NCBI RefSeq assembly: GCF_024166365.1
Contig: NC_064842.1
Location: forward strand, 11,813,001-11,877,000
Origin: Elephas maximus indicus
Lineage: Eukaryota > Chordata > Mammalia > Proboscidea > Elephantidae
Reading direction: 5' to 3'
Length of the DNA: 64,000 nucleotides
Positions 53,095 to 63,852 of this stretch are shown one piece after another. Under the pieces are notes generated by a model that made no database searches, was not told where the DNA came from, and worked only from the letters and a program-made list of their open reading frames with translations. Position 1 is the stretch's first letter, and the number at the start of each line of letters is the position of its first letter. A program made the translations under genes and the position numbers.

Positions 53095-53802
53095 GCTGTG
53101 TGTATATGTGTGTGTCTGTGTGTGTGTGTCTATGTGTGTGGGGGGTGTGTGTGCTTTGTGTGCGGGGTGTGTGGGGTGTGTGTGGGGGTGTGTGTGGTGT
53201 GTGTGTATTTGTGTGTGGTGTGTGTGTAAAGTGTGTGGGGGTGTGCGTGTGGGGTGTGTGTATAGTGTGTGGGTGTGTGTGGGGGTGTGTGTGGGGTGTG
53301 TGTATAGTGTGTGGGTGTGGGTGTGTGTATGTGTGTGTGGTGTTTGTGTATGGTGTGTGTGGGGTGTGTATGTGTGTGGTATGTGTGTGGTGTGTGTGTA
53401 GTGTGTGTGGGGTATGTATATGTGTGTGTGGTGTTTGTGTATGGTGTGTGTGTGTAGTGTGTGTGGGGGGGTGTGTGTGAGGTGTGTGGGGGGTGTGTAT
53501 GTAAGTGGTATGTGTGTGGTGTGTGTGTGGTGTGTGTGTACAGTGCGTGGGGGTATGTGTGGTGTGTATGTGTGTGTGTACAGTGCGTGGGGGTATGTGT
53601 GGTGTGTATGTGTGTGTGTACAGTGCGTGGGGGTATGTGTGGTGTGTATGTGTGTGTGTGGTGTTTGTGTGGGGTGTGTGTGAGGTGTGTGTGGGGTGTG
53701 TGTGGGGTGTGTATGTGTGTGGTGTGTGTGGGGTGTGTATGTGTGTGGTGTGTGTGTGGTGTGTATGTGTGCATGTGGGTGGGGTGTGTGTGTGTGGTCA
53801 TG
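53095..53802. repeat. GT-rich minisatellite/microsatellite block
   Basis: About 700 bp of TG repeats interrupted by GGGG and TAT. Higher-order units are visible: 40-bp units starting CAGTGCGTGGGGGTATGTGT at 53541, 53581 and 53621, the first two identical and the third differing only at its last base. A GTATAGTGTGTGGGTG unit recurs at about 53260 and 53302. All six frames are open over long distances because of the repeat, including the reverse frame of 239 codons. Alternating purine-pyrimidine sequence of this kind can adopt Z-DNA. Confidence 0.97.
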
Positions 53803-54312
53803 TTGGAATGGCAGTAGACAGAGAGGCCTGGGGGGAAGTGGACCCTCAAAGCAGAGAGTAAGATGGATGAGAGTTATTACTGGTAATGGACAGTCTTAAC
53901 CAGCTAAGTTCATTGTTTTCTCAGATCAAATCCATTTTCTCAGCACCTTTGTTATTTTTTTTTTTTTATTGGGCCTCTCCTTCTAGCAGGTCAGTTCGTA
54001 CTTTAGCGCTTTCTGTCTCAGATGGTAACACCAGTATCTGCCTTCAGCAGACTCCCTCAAACGGGACTTCAGCCGGAAACACAGGTTTTTCTGAAGAGAA
54101 AGTGGGGAAGGAAGATAGAAAAATAGAGACAGAAGACTTTGGGTTTCATTTGGACTCTCTGCCTCATTTTCCCTGGACCTACTATCTAGTTTCTTTAGCA
54201 ATTCTAGTTCGAAGGCTAATTAATGCCTGTAAATAAGATGTAAAGAAGACATTAGGAATATCAGATTGAATTATTGTGCTGGACCTGAATGGGAAGCCCT
54301 AATATAGTAAAA
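53803..54312. other. Unassigned, mostly unique sequence
   Basis: Open frames around 53886-54236 have no recognisable domain. Confidence 0.45.
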
Positions 54313-54985
54313 CAGTGGCTTCCAAATTTTTTTCTTTTTTTTTTTTTTACCAATACACCCACACACATACACACACACACAATGAAACTGAAAAGTTTTA
54401 CAAATCAATACAGGGTGTACCAACATCTTAGTGCAGTTTTAAGCCATAATAATTTCAGAAGGATAAATGATACAAACATAGAAAAATATCATTTGAAAGT
54501 TTATTTAAGTTTCTTGTATACTTATTTGCTGTTGTTGTCAGGTGCTGTCGAGTCGGTTCCGACTCACAGCAACCCTACGTACAACAGAATGAAACACTGC
54601 CCGGTCCTACGCCATCCTCGTGATCATCGTTATGCTTGAGCCCACTGTTGCAGCCACTGTGCCAATCCATCTCTATACTTATTTAGTTTTGTGAATTTTG
54701 AAGGACACATTTAAATTTTTTTTTGGTCAATATTTGCCATCTTCAATCAGAGGGTCTGAAAGAAAATTTAAAAAAAAAAGTATTTTTGAAAATACAGTTA
54801 AAACTGATTTAAAAGATTTTGGACATTCTGTATTTACCTTTAATACTCTTAGTACTATCTGATGCTTTCTAGTCTATTCAATTATATTCTACTCTATTGT
54901 ATTCTATGTGTCTTTTTTAACTGCTGCTCTCACCCACATAAATTGACTTCATGACCCACTAATGGACACCACAACTCTAGAAGAT
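54313..54985 (+). repeat. hAT/Charlie-like MITE, degraded, split by RTE
   Basis: The left edge reads CAGTGGCTTCCAAATTTTTTT. An internal CA-rich part, CACACACATACACACACACA, is followed by AATTGACTTCATGACCCACT and AATGGACACCACAACTCT. The layout recalls a mammalian hAT MITE ending in a dihydro-type ATGACCCACTAATGG block. The TIR match is weak. Confidence 0.5.
54528..54673 (-). mobile_element. RTE LINE 3' end with 11-bp TSD
   Basis: TATACTTATTT at 54517-54527 and 54674-54684 flanks 146 bp of antisense RTE 3' end (GCTGTCGAGTCGGTTCCGAC). It is well preserved and probably young. Confidence 0.95.
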
Positions 54986-55094
54986 GGGAGAGGTGTGAAT
55001 TAGCTACCAGTGTGAATAGATGAAGGAAAAATTCAGTCCTTCCTGGTTTCAAGAACTTGGTCATCCTGAGCTTAGGAAAGATCCAGGGCCATCA

Positions 55095-55296
55095 TTTTTT
55101 TTAAAAAAAAATAATAATTTTTATTGTGCCTTAAGTGAAAGTTTACAAATCAAGTCAGTCTCTCACACAAAAACCCATATACACCTTGCTACACACTCCC
55201 AATTACTCTTCCCCTGATGAGACAGCCTGCTCTCTCCCTCCACTCTCTCTTTTCGTGTCCATTTTGCCGGCTTCTAACCCTCTCCACCCTCTCATC
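55095..55296 (-). mobile_element. L1 3' end insertion, antisense, with TSD
   Basis: TCCAGGGCCATC at 55082-55093 and 55297-55308 flanks a 200-bp copy beginning with a T/A-rich tail and AATTTTTATTGTGCCTTAAG. Its 3' UTR type differs from 50956-51665, so it is another L1 subfamily. Confidence 0.9.
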
Positions 55297-55308
55297 TCCA
55301 GGGCCATC

Positions 55309-55954
55309 CATTTTAAAGATACCACCTGAACACCTGGTGAACAAAAGCCGTTGAAGCAATGGGGGCCTGAGATCTCTTGGGCTCCTTGGTGAAGAAAACA
55401 GTCCTCATCACTACTCAATGGAGGTGACTGTCTCCCATGGCTATGTGTATCACTGCAGGAAGTCATCATTTTAACAAAGTCTGAAAGCAATGGATTCTTG
55501 GGATGCATTGGTTCTGTGACAGAATGGAACTATTTCTGCACTCAAGAAACACCTGAAAATGTTACCTGTTAGCAGCAAAACTTGTCTCCTGCCAGCACTC
55601 TCTGCTCCCGATCCTTGGTAAGAATTATGGTCTTAATGAAGCACATGCAGACAGGCTTTTAAACAACAGTCACCAAGTTTAGAAGCCTAGAACAGGGGAG
55701 AAATAAAATCACACCCTCTGTGATGTAGCCTCAGGCAAAAGGTGCCTTATTCTGATCATTCCAGTTATCCTAACCACCTCCAGGATATGGGACTTATTAT
55801 ATGGCTATAATATTCCACTCTTCCTCAGCTATTTCCAGCTTTTGTTTTCTCAGCTTTTGTCACATGTGCTGTATGTTTCACATACAATTTAACTACAACT
55901 ATCTCAACTTTTTTTTTTATCTCAACAACCCTACTATCTCCTGTGTGAGTCACT
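55309..55954. other. Unassigned, mostly unique sequence
   Basis: No gene or repeat supported. Confidence 0.45.
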
Positions 55955-56420
55955 GTGTATTAGAGTGTTTTCAGCTGCAAGTAAACAGATAATTAAGTAA
56001 ATATTTACACACTAAGAACACCATTATCTCCAGTAACAGAACAACAGAGATGAGGGTACCAGGGCTGGTTAATTCAGTGGCACAATGATCTCATCAAAGA
56101 TCCTGATGTTTCCATTTCTCTGCTCTGCCATCCTCAGACAGAGCCTTTCATTCTTGAGCTCATCTCTTCATGGTCTCAATGTGGCTGCCGATGACCACTG
56201 CTCCTTATACAAAATCCTCTCGCCACTGAACCCAAATCCAGGAAGGGGGCTTTCTCCTCACACTTCCCATCTCAGAAGCTCCCAGCAGACTTCCCTGCAG
56301 GAACTATTGGTCAGGATTAGGTTCCATGCTTATGCACCAATTACAAGACAAGGCAGAGAAAGTGAGTCCCTGGCATTTTCAATTTCTACAGTGGGAGGCA
56401 GCCTGTACCATAAAGAAGGA
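55955..56420. repeat. Possible old mammalian interspersed repeat
   Basis: GTTTTCAGCTGCAAGTAAAC, CTCTGCTCTGCCATCCTCAG and CTCAATGTGGCTGCCG follow an arrangement seen in an old mammalian repeat whose family I cannot name with confidence. Confidence 0.35.
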
Positions 56421-57229
56421 CGCACAGCACCTAAGCTAGTGCTCTGCACGCAGTAGGGCTCACTGCATTTATACACTGGTCCCTCTGTGATCACTCTCTG
56501 AGTGAGAGTGAGCACACAGGTTTTGTTTCAACACCATGTGAATCAGTTAACTTGGCTTTATTCAAAGGGTAATAGACTTCTCCCTTATCAGAGAGAAACC
56601 ATTGCACATACTGTCAATTACTGTTCATAGAGATGCCTGATGGGAGGGTGCGCTGAAGGATCGATACAAAGCCATTCTCAAGGCTGTAAAACCAATTAGA
56701 ACAACAGCTCTCTGATGCTGGGTCAGGAGGGCAACAATTGTTTTTCAAATAATAACACAGATGTCCCCATTGCTGTTTGACATATGAGGACAATGGCAAT
56801 ACAGAGATGTCTCTAGATCCCTGATACCACATCTCCAAGCCTGCATTTAACAACCAGAATAACCTCATAAACAGCACTTTCATCATGACATCCCTCCAGC
56901 AAAGATGTATTGGAAATTTACTCTGCAAAAGGCTCCACGGTAGGAAAGAGGTAGAGGGTGGGCAAGGGTAGAAAGCATCTTCGAATGTTGTTGTTTGCTC
57001 AATTTCTACCTCGTTTGTAGCTTATCTCTCTGAAATTAGATTCAGGGCTAATTGCATTATTATCTCATGCTGGGTTTTTCCTCACATTTAAAGCTCTCTG
57101 ATATTAGAATGTGTTTTATAATCAATGGTATGTCATAAATTGGTCAATAATTTTTTCTTTCCTAGTGCTATACAATGGTCTTACAATCCTAGACTTGAAG
57201 AAATACAGTAGTACCCATTGCTGTTCTAT
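56421..57229. other. Unassigned, mostly unique sequence
   Basis: No gene or repeat is supported. Confidence 0.5.
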
Positions 57230-57345
57230 GTGTGTTGGTCTTTTATCTGAAGACAGAAATCTTCCATATTTCCATCTTTCTGCCCCCTGCACCTAGCTCA
57301 GCACCTGGCAGATAGAAGGTGCTTAAAGAATATAATGAATGTATG
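57230..57345 (+). repeat. L2 3' end
   Basis: CCCCTGCACCTAGCTCAGCA, CCTGGCAGATAGAAGGTGCT and AAAGAATATAATGAATG. Confidence 0.75.
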
Positions 57346-58403
57346 AGCCAAGTCCCTCAAAGTCACAGCACATATCATACTAGGTTTTAATTTTGCTTTA
57401 GTATCTATTCTAGGATAGAAATAAACTAAAAAGAAGAGAAATGAGTGAGAGGAGCCTCTTGCATTCCTAACAGCAAACTCATAAAAGTGTTCCAAAAAAG
57501 TTTGACTATTTATTCAACAAATACTTACCGAGTGCTTAATATATGCTCAGCACTCTGAAGCTGCAATAAATACACCCTTCCCTATGTGGCAGCACTAAAA
57601 ACTAAATGTGCAGCACTAAGGAGTATAAATTATGGCATACTGAGAAAACATCAGCCCACCTCATAGTTATAGGATCTCCTCTGTCTCCTGACACCCTCAT
57701 TAGAGAAGTCAGTCTAATATTTGGGCACTAAGGATTCATATTCCTCCTAGCTTGGTGCTGGGCAATCTGGATTCAATTTGTCACCTACTGGTCATCAGAA
57801 TTTAGTCAGCAGGTGTCCTCTTTTATCCTTGCACAGGATTTGTGGGGTCCTCCTGGTGTCTTTGTCCAAAAGAGTAGGGTCATTCTTTGGTCATGGGTCT
57901 GTGAATATGACCATCTACTAGGACCTTCCAAATCTCCCAGTTCTTTCCAGCCTGACTTGTAATCTTGTCTCCCTCTGCTCATTAGTGACACGTGTCTCAG
58001 TGTCATTCAGTGGCTTAGAGCTAAAGCTTACAAGTACAAATTTCTTTCAGGATTAATTAGAATTGAATTGCAAGCTCTGTCTTTTTTCATGGCTGAATGT
58101 ATTGACAATCTGGAGCCCATCACATTTAATTCAAACCTCAGAGCACACATCAGACATCAGACACCAGAGCACGCATATACCTGAGGCAGGGCTGAATCCT
58201 GGACAGCCTTCCCCAAAGTTTACAACTATCTTGCTTGGAATGTCTGTCTTGAAAACTGTCCTGCCAAACCTATGGGCTTATTTTCTTTCCAATGAGACCA
58301 TGTCAAGTTGAGGAGGATGTAGAGGGAAAAAATATTATTTGAGGATGAAAATTCAACCACTCTTTAAAAATAAAATGAATTATTTCATATCTATTATTAG
58401 ATT
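57346..58403. other. Unassigned, with an antisense L2 piece at 57505-57600
   Basis: TTATTCAACAAATACTTACC, GAGTGCTTAATATATGC and CAGCACTCTGAAGCTGCAAT fit antisense L2. No gene is supported in the rest. Confidence 0.5.
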
Positions 58404-58768
58404 AGTAAGATGCATTGCATTGGGTAAATCTGCTGCAAAGGGCCTCCTTAAAGTGTTAAAGAGCAAAGATGTCACCTTGAAGACTACGGTGCGCCTGACC
58501 CAAGCCATGGTATTTTCGATCGCATCATATGCATATGCATGTGAAAGCTGGACAATGAATAAGGAAGACCGAAGAAGAACTGATGCCTTTGAATTGTGGT
58601 GTTGGCAAAGAATATTGGATATAACATGGACTGCCAAAAGAATGAACAAATCTGTCTTAGAAGAAGTACAACCAGAATGCTCCTTAGAAGCAAGGATGGC
58701 GAGATTGCATCCTACATACTTTGGACGTGTTTTCAGGAGGGATCAGTCCCTGGAGAAGAACATCTCTG
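58404..58768 (+). mobile_element. RTE LINE internal fragment, 3' end missing
   Basis: Begins ATGCATTGCATTGGGTAAATC and stops at CCTGGAGAAGAACATC, about 230 bases before the expected 3' tail. Both ends are internal to the LINE, which simple target-primed insertion does not produce. A plus-strand frame reads AAKGLLKVLKSKDVTLKT, SWTMNKEDRRRTDAFELW and VLEEVQPECSLEARMARL, the conserved C-terminal part of RTE ORF2, and is unusually intact. Confidence 0.9.
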
Positions 58769-59590
58769 GCTGCCTTCAAGATTTTCTTTTTACCTTGATT
58801 TTCATCAGTTTGACTATGATGTGTCTATGTTTTATTGTTTGTATGTTATTTTAACTTGTCTTGTTTTGGGCTCTTTGAACTTCTTAGACCTTTGGTTTGA
58901 TGTATTTCAGTATTTTGGGGGGAAATTTTCGGCCATTATTTCTTCATTCACATTTCCTCTCCTTCCTCCTTGGGTTTTATAAACACATCTTACACCATTT
59001 GATATTTTTTCACAGCTTTTGGATTTTTTTTTTTTTATTTAAGTTTGAATAAAAAAGAACAAAAAACCAAACCCATTGCCATCAAGTTAATTCCAACTCA
59101 TAGCGACCCTATAAGTTTGAATAATGTCTGTTAATCTAGCTTCTTCAGCTATACCAAGCCTATTGATGAGCCAGTTAAAGAAATTCTTCATCCCTGATAT
59201 TGTCTTTATATTTCTAGCATTTTCATTTGACTCTTTCTTCTAGTTTCCTTCTCTCTGTTGAAATTCCCCCACCTGTCCAGACATGTTGTCCACTTTTTTT
59301 TCCCTAAACTTTTTAAGAACATCTTAATTGTTATTATTTTAAAGTCTCTCTCTAATAGTTCCAATATGTAGGTCATTTCTGAGTCTAGTTCTATTGGTTA
59401 CTTTGTATCCTGACAATGGGTTGTTTCCTCTTGGTATTTTATGTGTTCCTTATTTTTTTTCATTGAATTCCAGGCATGATGTATAGAACGGTAGAAATTA
59501 TCTAAGCAGTACTTACTCCTGGAATTGGTAATCTTGTATCAGGCTGTTATTGTAAGGGTTGAGTCATTAAATTTACTTAGGGATTTTTTA
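58769..59590 (-). repeat. Old L1-like sequence, antisense
   Basis: TTTTGGGCTCTTTGAACTTC, TTTTCGGCCATTATTTCTTC, TAGTTCCAATATGTAGGTCA and TTTGTATCCTGACAATGGG recall a common antisense mammalian L1M-type 5' region. Family assignment is uncertain. Confidence 0.4.
59053..59111 (-). mobile_element. Ultra-short SINE insertion with perfect 13-bp TSD
   Basis: Only the SINE 3' part is present (CCATTGCCATCAAGTTAATT, then CATAGCGACCCTA), with an A-rich left side. TAAGTTTGAATAA at 59040-59052 recurs exactly at 59112-59124. Confidence 0.93.
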
Positions 59591-60128
59591 GCAAAATAAG
59601 AGATTGGCATATAAAATAAAGGATATCACCCATGAGTATAGGGATCCATTAAAAAACCATCTATATGAGACCAAAAGTTCAACAATTACTCTAAAGCAAA
59701 GATGACAAGACAAGACAAGGCAGGGCAGGGAAACTGGAGTACTGGAAATGGAACAATCAAAGCCAAAAAAAAAAAAAACTATTGCCATTGAGCCAACTCC
59801 AAATGATAGCAACCCTATATGACAGAACAGAACTACCCTATAGGGTTTCCAAGACTGTAATCTTTATGGAATCAGCCTGCCACATCTTTCTCTCACAGAG
59901 CAGCTGGTGGGTTTGAACTACCAACCTTTCGGTTAGCAGCCTAGCACTTGACCGCTGCACTACCAGAGCTCCTTATGAAACAACCAGAACACAATTAATG
60001 AGACTGTTTACACATTGTGAAAAATGTAGCTAATATCATGGAACAATTTATGTAGAAATTGTCAAGTGGAACCCTAATTTGCTGTGTAAATTTCACCAAA
60101 AACACAATAAAATATTATTTAAAAAAAA
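59591..60128 (+). mobile_element. L1 3' UTR, sense, split by SINE
   Basis: ATGAGACCAAAAGTTCAACA, ACTCTAAAGCAAAGATGACA before the SINE and TGTTTACACATTGTGAAAAA, CATGGAACAATTTATGTAG, AACCCTAATTTGCTGTGTAA after it. It ends in ACACAATAAAATATTATTT plus an A-run. Confidence 0.7.
59766..59974 (-). mobile_element. AfroSINE, TTTCTCCC-insert variant
   Basis: A-run, CTATTGCCATTGAGCCAACT, AGACTGTAATCTTTATGGAA, CCACATCTTTCTCTCACAG and the head end CTACCAGAGCTCC. Confidence 0.93.
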
Positions 60129-60134
60129 TCTCTT

Positions 60135-60285
60135 GGGGAGCATGTTAAATGCTTATTCTCAGATCCTGCTTTAAATATGGTAGATCAGAATCTCTGGAGT
60201 ATGAGGCCTGAGAATACGAATTTTAACAAGTTTTCTAAAGGAGTTTTTTGTGCATTATAGTTTGTGAGTCACAGCTCAGAAGGAG
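60135..60285. repeat. MER5-like hAT remnant
   Basis: TAGATCAGAATCTCTGGAG, TGAGGCCTGAGAATACGAAT and AGTTTGTGAGTCACAGCTCA. Confidence 0.45.
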
Positions 60286-60685
60286 ACATGCTGAAGCGAT
60301 TTAAACTGGTGTCAACTCTACCTTTTCGCTTGGCTTCTGCCACTGGTGTCTCTCTACTTCCAGATGCATCCTTCCTGAGGTTCTGAACCTGTTCTGACCA
60401 AAGACAACTCATGAATACCATCCTGGAATTCAGTGTCACTCCCAAGACCTGAAAGTTTGTGGCCTAACCATGACTGCTGGACTGCTGTGTGCCCTGTCCC
60501 AAGTCAAGCAACCTGGTATGTGTACCACTCAGAGATGGGTCTCCTTGCAGTCCCCAGGGGTCTCACCTTCCCTACCCACTATATTGGCCCAGTCCATGAA
60601 AGTAGCTTTCTCCCCAGATTTCCCCTACTATAGCTATCTAGTATCCAACATAAAGTCCAACACTAGTAATTTGTTCTGAATCCAA
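60286..60685. other. Unassigned stretch
   Basis: Two overlapping open frames of 66-69 codons have no motif I recognise. Confidence 0.45.
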
Positions 60686-60689
60686 GCCA

Positions 60690-61060
60690 TTCATTTAACA
60701 AAGGTTTATTAAATGGTTTACTATATCCCAAGCACTTAATTATGCAATAGGGCACAAAGATGATGAATAAGACTGTGTCTTCCCTACCTAGCAGATAATG
60801 TAAACAAATAATTACAAGATGGAGTGATAATGGAGAAGAAAATGTTAGGTACACAGGTGATACTAAGAAAAAAATGGTCAACTCTGCCTAGCTGAGTCAA
60901 GAAAAATTTCCAAGTTATTTGAATTAGGCCTTTTAGAATGAGTAGAAATTTGACAGATAAGCAAAGCAGAGAGTGCTCCAGGTATAAGGATTTCATGAAA
61001 GCCAGGGAACAGGGTGGCACATTCAAGGCTCTGTAAGCCTGGCACGGTTGGAGGGTTGGA
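60690..61060 (-). repeat. L2 fragment, antisense
   Basis: CAAAGGTTTATTAAATGG, ATCCCAAGCACTTAATTATG, CAGAGAGTGCTCCAGGTATA and CATTCAAGGCTCTGTAAGCC follow antisense L2. Confidence 0.65.
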
Positions 61061-61369
61061 CTTTGAGACAGGAAAGTTGAAAGGAGATTCTCTATGCTTC
61101 CTTCCTGAATCCTTCTCACTCTGCCACCTTCTGGCTGATGGGAGACCAGCTGAGTGTGGGCAGATCACCTTTCACTGATCACTTTCCCCTCTAACTCTAA
61201 ACTTCACCTGTTGCTTACATTTCTTCTCTTCAACTGAACCAGACTTCAGAAGCACCCTCCAGACACTAATAGACCACCTGGGTTCTCTCCCCTGGCCCAA
61301 CCTTTGAAGACAGCCACACCTGGCAAACAAGTTTGCACTTGGTCCTAACTTTCTTTCCCACTCTACTCT
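61061..61369. other. Unassigned stretch
   Basis: Nothing recognisable in about 310 bases. Confidence 0.4.
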
Positions 61370-61881
61370 TGTCTTGGTCATCTAGTGCTGCTGTAACACA
61401 AATACCACAAGTGGATGGCTTTAACAAAGAGAAATTTATTCTCTCACAGTCAAGTAGGCTACAAGTCCAAATTCAGGGCATCAGCTCCAGGGGAAGCCTT
61501 TCTCTCTCTATTGGCTGTGGAGGAAGGTACTTGTCCTCAGTCTTCCTTGGTCTGGGAGCATCTCAGCACAGGAACCTCAGGTCCAAAGGATCCGCTCTGC
61601 TCCCAGCACTGCCTTCTTGGTGGTACAAAGTTCCCACTCTCTGTTAGCTTCCCTTTCCGTTTATCTCTTGAGAAATAAAAGGTGGAGCAGGCTACACCCC
61701 AGGGAAGCTACCTTTACATTGGACGAAGGATGTGACCTGATAAGGGTGTTACAATCCCACCCTAATACACTTTAACATAAAATTACAATCACAAAATGGA
61801 AGGCAACCACAGAATACTGGGAATCATAGTCTAACCAAGTTGATACACATATTTTGGGGGGACATAATTTAACCTATGACA
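61370..61881 (-). mobile_element. MaLR solo LTR with perfect 5-bp target duplication
   Basis: TGTCTTGG to CTATGACA spans 512 bp, with ACTCT at 61365-61369 and 61882-61886. TG...CA termini and a 5-bp duplication are the marks of LTR integration. No second LTR or internal sequence exists, so it is a solo LTR. Antisense poly-A signal at AAATTTATTCTCTC. Confidence 0.93.
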
Positions 61882-62100
61882 ACTCTCCATCCCTTTCAGA
61901 TGCATTTTCTTAGGTTCCTACACTTTTCTAACCAGAGCTACCCCAATCTTTACATGACAATCAGGATTCAGCACAGCCTTATTAGCTCAGGCACAGTGTA
62001 GATGAGGCTGCTGTGAAGGTTCTTCTCATTACTCACAGCCATTTCTGCTACATAAGTTCCAAGACACTACTGCTTATCAAATCCAACTGCTATTTTCCAG

Positions 62101-62258
62101 AGAACCCTGGTGGCGCAGTGGTAAAGAGCTCAGCTGCTAACCAAAAGGTTGGCAGCTCGAATCCACCAGCCACTCCTTGGGAACCCTGTGGGGCAGTTCT
62201 ACTCTGTCCTATAGGGTCACTATGAGTTGGAATCAACTCAACGGCAACAGGTTTGGTT
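62101..62258 (+). mobile_element. AfroSINE, short form
   Basis: ACCCTGGTGGCGCAGTGG, GGCAGCTCGAATCCACCAG and tail TATGAGTTGGAATCAACTCA. Well preserved. Confidence 0.95.
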
Positions 62259-63337
62259 ATATACAGTTTGCTCTTTTTCAGCAGATCATTAATCTTCCTT
62301 TGGCCAACAGGTTGGTGTCAGTGCCTTCTTAAATAATTATTTTCCTTGGTTTTAACATTCTCTGCTATATGAGCATAATAGCAGAAACTACTTCTTTTAT
62401 GATGGTATTATTAATGATTTCAAAGTCCGGGTTTTATATCCATTTTCGCCCTTGATCAGAAGCGTTCCTTAGGATAGTGTTGCCTTTCTCCTGATGATTT
62501 GTACTGATCGTGTGGTCAGACCTGCTTTCACAGTTAAGCTTCTATTAACATTGAGCAGCAGGGCATGGTTATCAGCATCTATTTACTGAAGCAATTTAGT
62601 ATGTCAACTCTTAATCTGGTTTCCCACCAAAGGCAACTTGTTCAACAATATAGCTTTATTTTGAAGGTTTTGTCATTATTATTGATAACAATATCTTAAC
62701 AATATAGTTATTAAATAAGTTATTATTAAAGTATAGATTCCTTGAAAGCAGAAAGACAACATAACATTTATAATTTTATCCCTAGTACATGGCTACATGT
62801 CTGGCATATATAGATATACAAATAACATTGTTGAATTTAATTAAATTGAATCAGACTTTAAACTTTTTAAATAATTTTGATTCAAATCACAGAAATATGA
62901 AGTTCCATTTCTGCCAGTGGCATATTGGGTGATTTCAACTATCCACCCTTCTGAAAACAACTATAGACAACATTTTTTAAATATTTGTTTGAAAGCATAA
63001 ATGAGCTAAAAGTACAGTGTGGAATAGTGAAGCCAATATCTGGAGAGGGAGGAAGACCAGAGAGATACACCCTGCATCTCAAGCCACTTTTCTCTAAGGT
63101 GCCTACCAATTAGAAACTGTCGTTGAGAAACCTAGAAAAACTACCAAGAGATTATGGGGCAAATAGTAGAATTCATGGTCTACCAAGGAGGAAGGGTCCT
63201 GGAAAACCCGTTAAAATTAGGGTTGATACCTAAAGAGCCACACCCCATGAAAAAATAGTGAACCAGAATTAGAAAAAGATTTTGGGATGGAGACTAGCAT
63301 GCAGAAAGGTTGTTCAGGAGTTTTCTCAGATCATCAT
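62259..63337. other. Unassigned AT-rich sequence; possible L2 3' end near 62735-62835
   Basis: TTCCTTGAAAGCAGAAAGAC and TTATCCCTAGTACATGGC look like an L2 end. Otherwise nothing is recognised in this 1.1 kb. Confidence 0.45.
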
Positions 63338-63852
63338 TGTCATAGTTATCTAGGGCTGTTTATAACAGAAATACCACAAGTGGATGGCTTTAACAGAAAT
63401 TTATTCTCTTACAGTCTAGGAGGCTGGAAGTCCAAATTCATGGTGCCATCTCCTGGGGAATGCTTTCTCTCTGTTGGCTCTGAGGTAAGGTCTTCTTCAT
63501 CAATCTTCCACTGATCTAGGAGCCTCTCAGCACAGGAACCCCGGGTCCAAAGGATACGCTCTGCTATAGGTGCTTCTTTCTTGGTGGCATGAGAGCCCGC
63601 TCCTCTCTGCTAGCTTCTCTTATATCTCAAAAGAGACTGACTCAAGATACAACCTAATCCTGTAGATTGAATCCTGCCTCATCAACATAACTGCCTCTAA
63701 TCCTGCCTCATTAACATCATAGAGGTTAGGATATACAATACATAGGATAATCACATCAGATCACAAAATGGAGAACAACTACACAATAATGTGAATCATA
63801 GCCTAGCTAGGTTGACACACATTTTGGGGGGACACAATTCAACCCATAATGA
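63338..63852 (-). mobile_element. MaLR LTR, antisense
   Basis: TGTCATAGTTATCTAGGGC, CAAGTGGATGGCTTTAACAG and GACTGACTCAAGATACAACC, then TTTTGGGGGGACACAATTCA. Same family as 61370-61881 but of a subtype with CATTAACATCATAGAGGTTA. Confidence 0.85.

Noticed and set aside
14251-53660. CRISPR-like arrays among the short tandem repeats
   Set aside because: The repeats are directly adjacent without unique spacers, and the genome is mammalian.
53087-53861. Several overlapping open frames on both strands, the longest 239 codons, rich in Val/Cys/Gly or His/Thr
   Set aside because: They all lie in the GT-rich tandem repeat, which lacks stop codons in most frames. No start context, domain or codon bias supports them.
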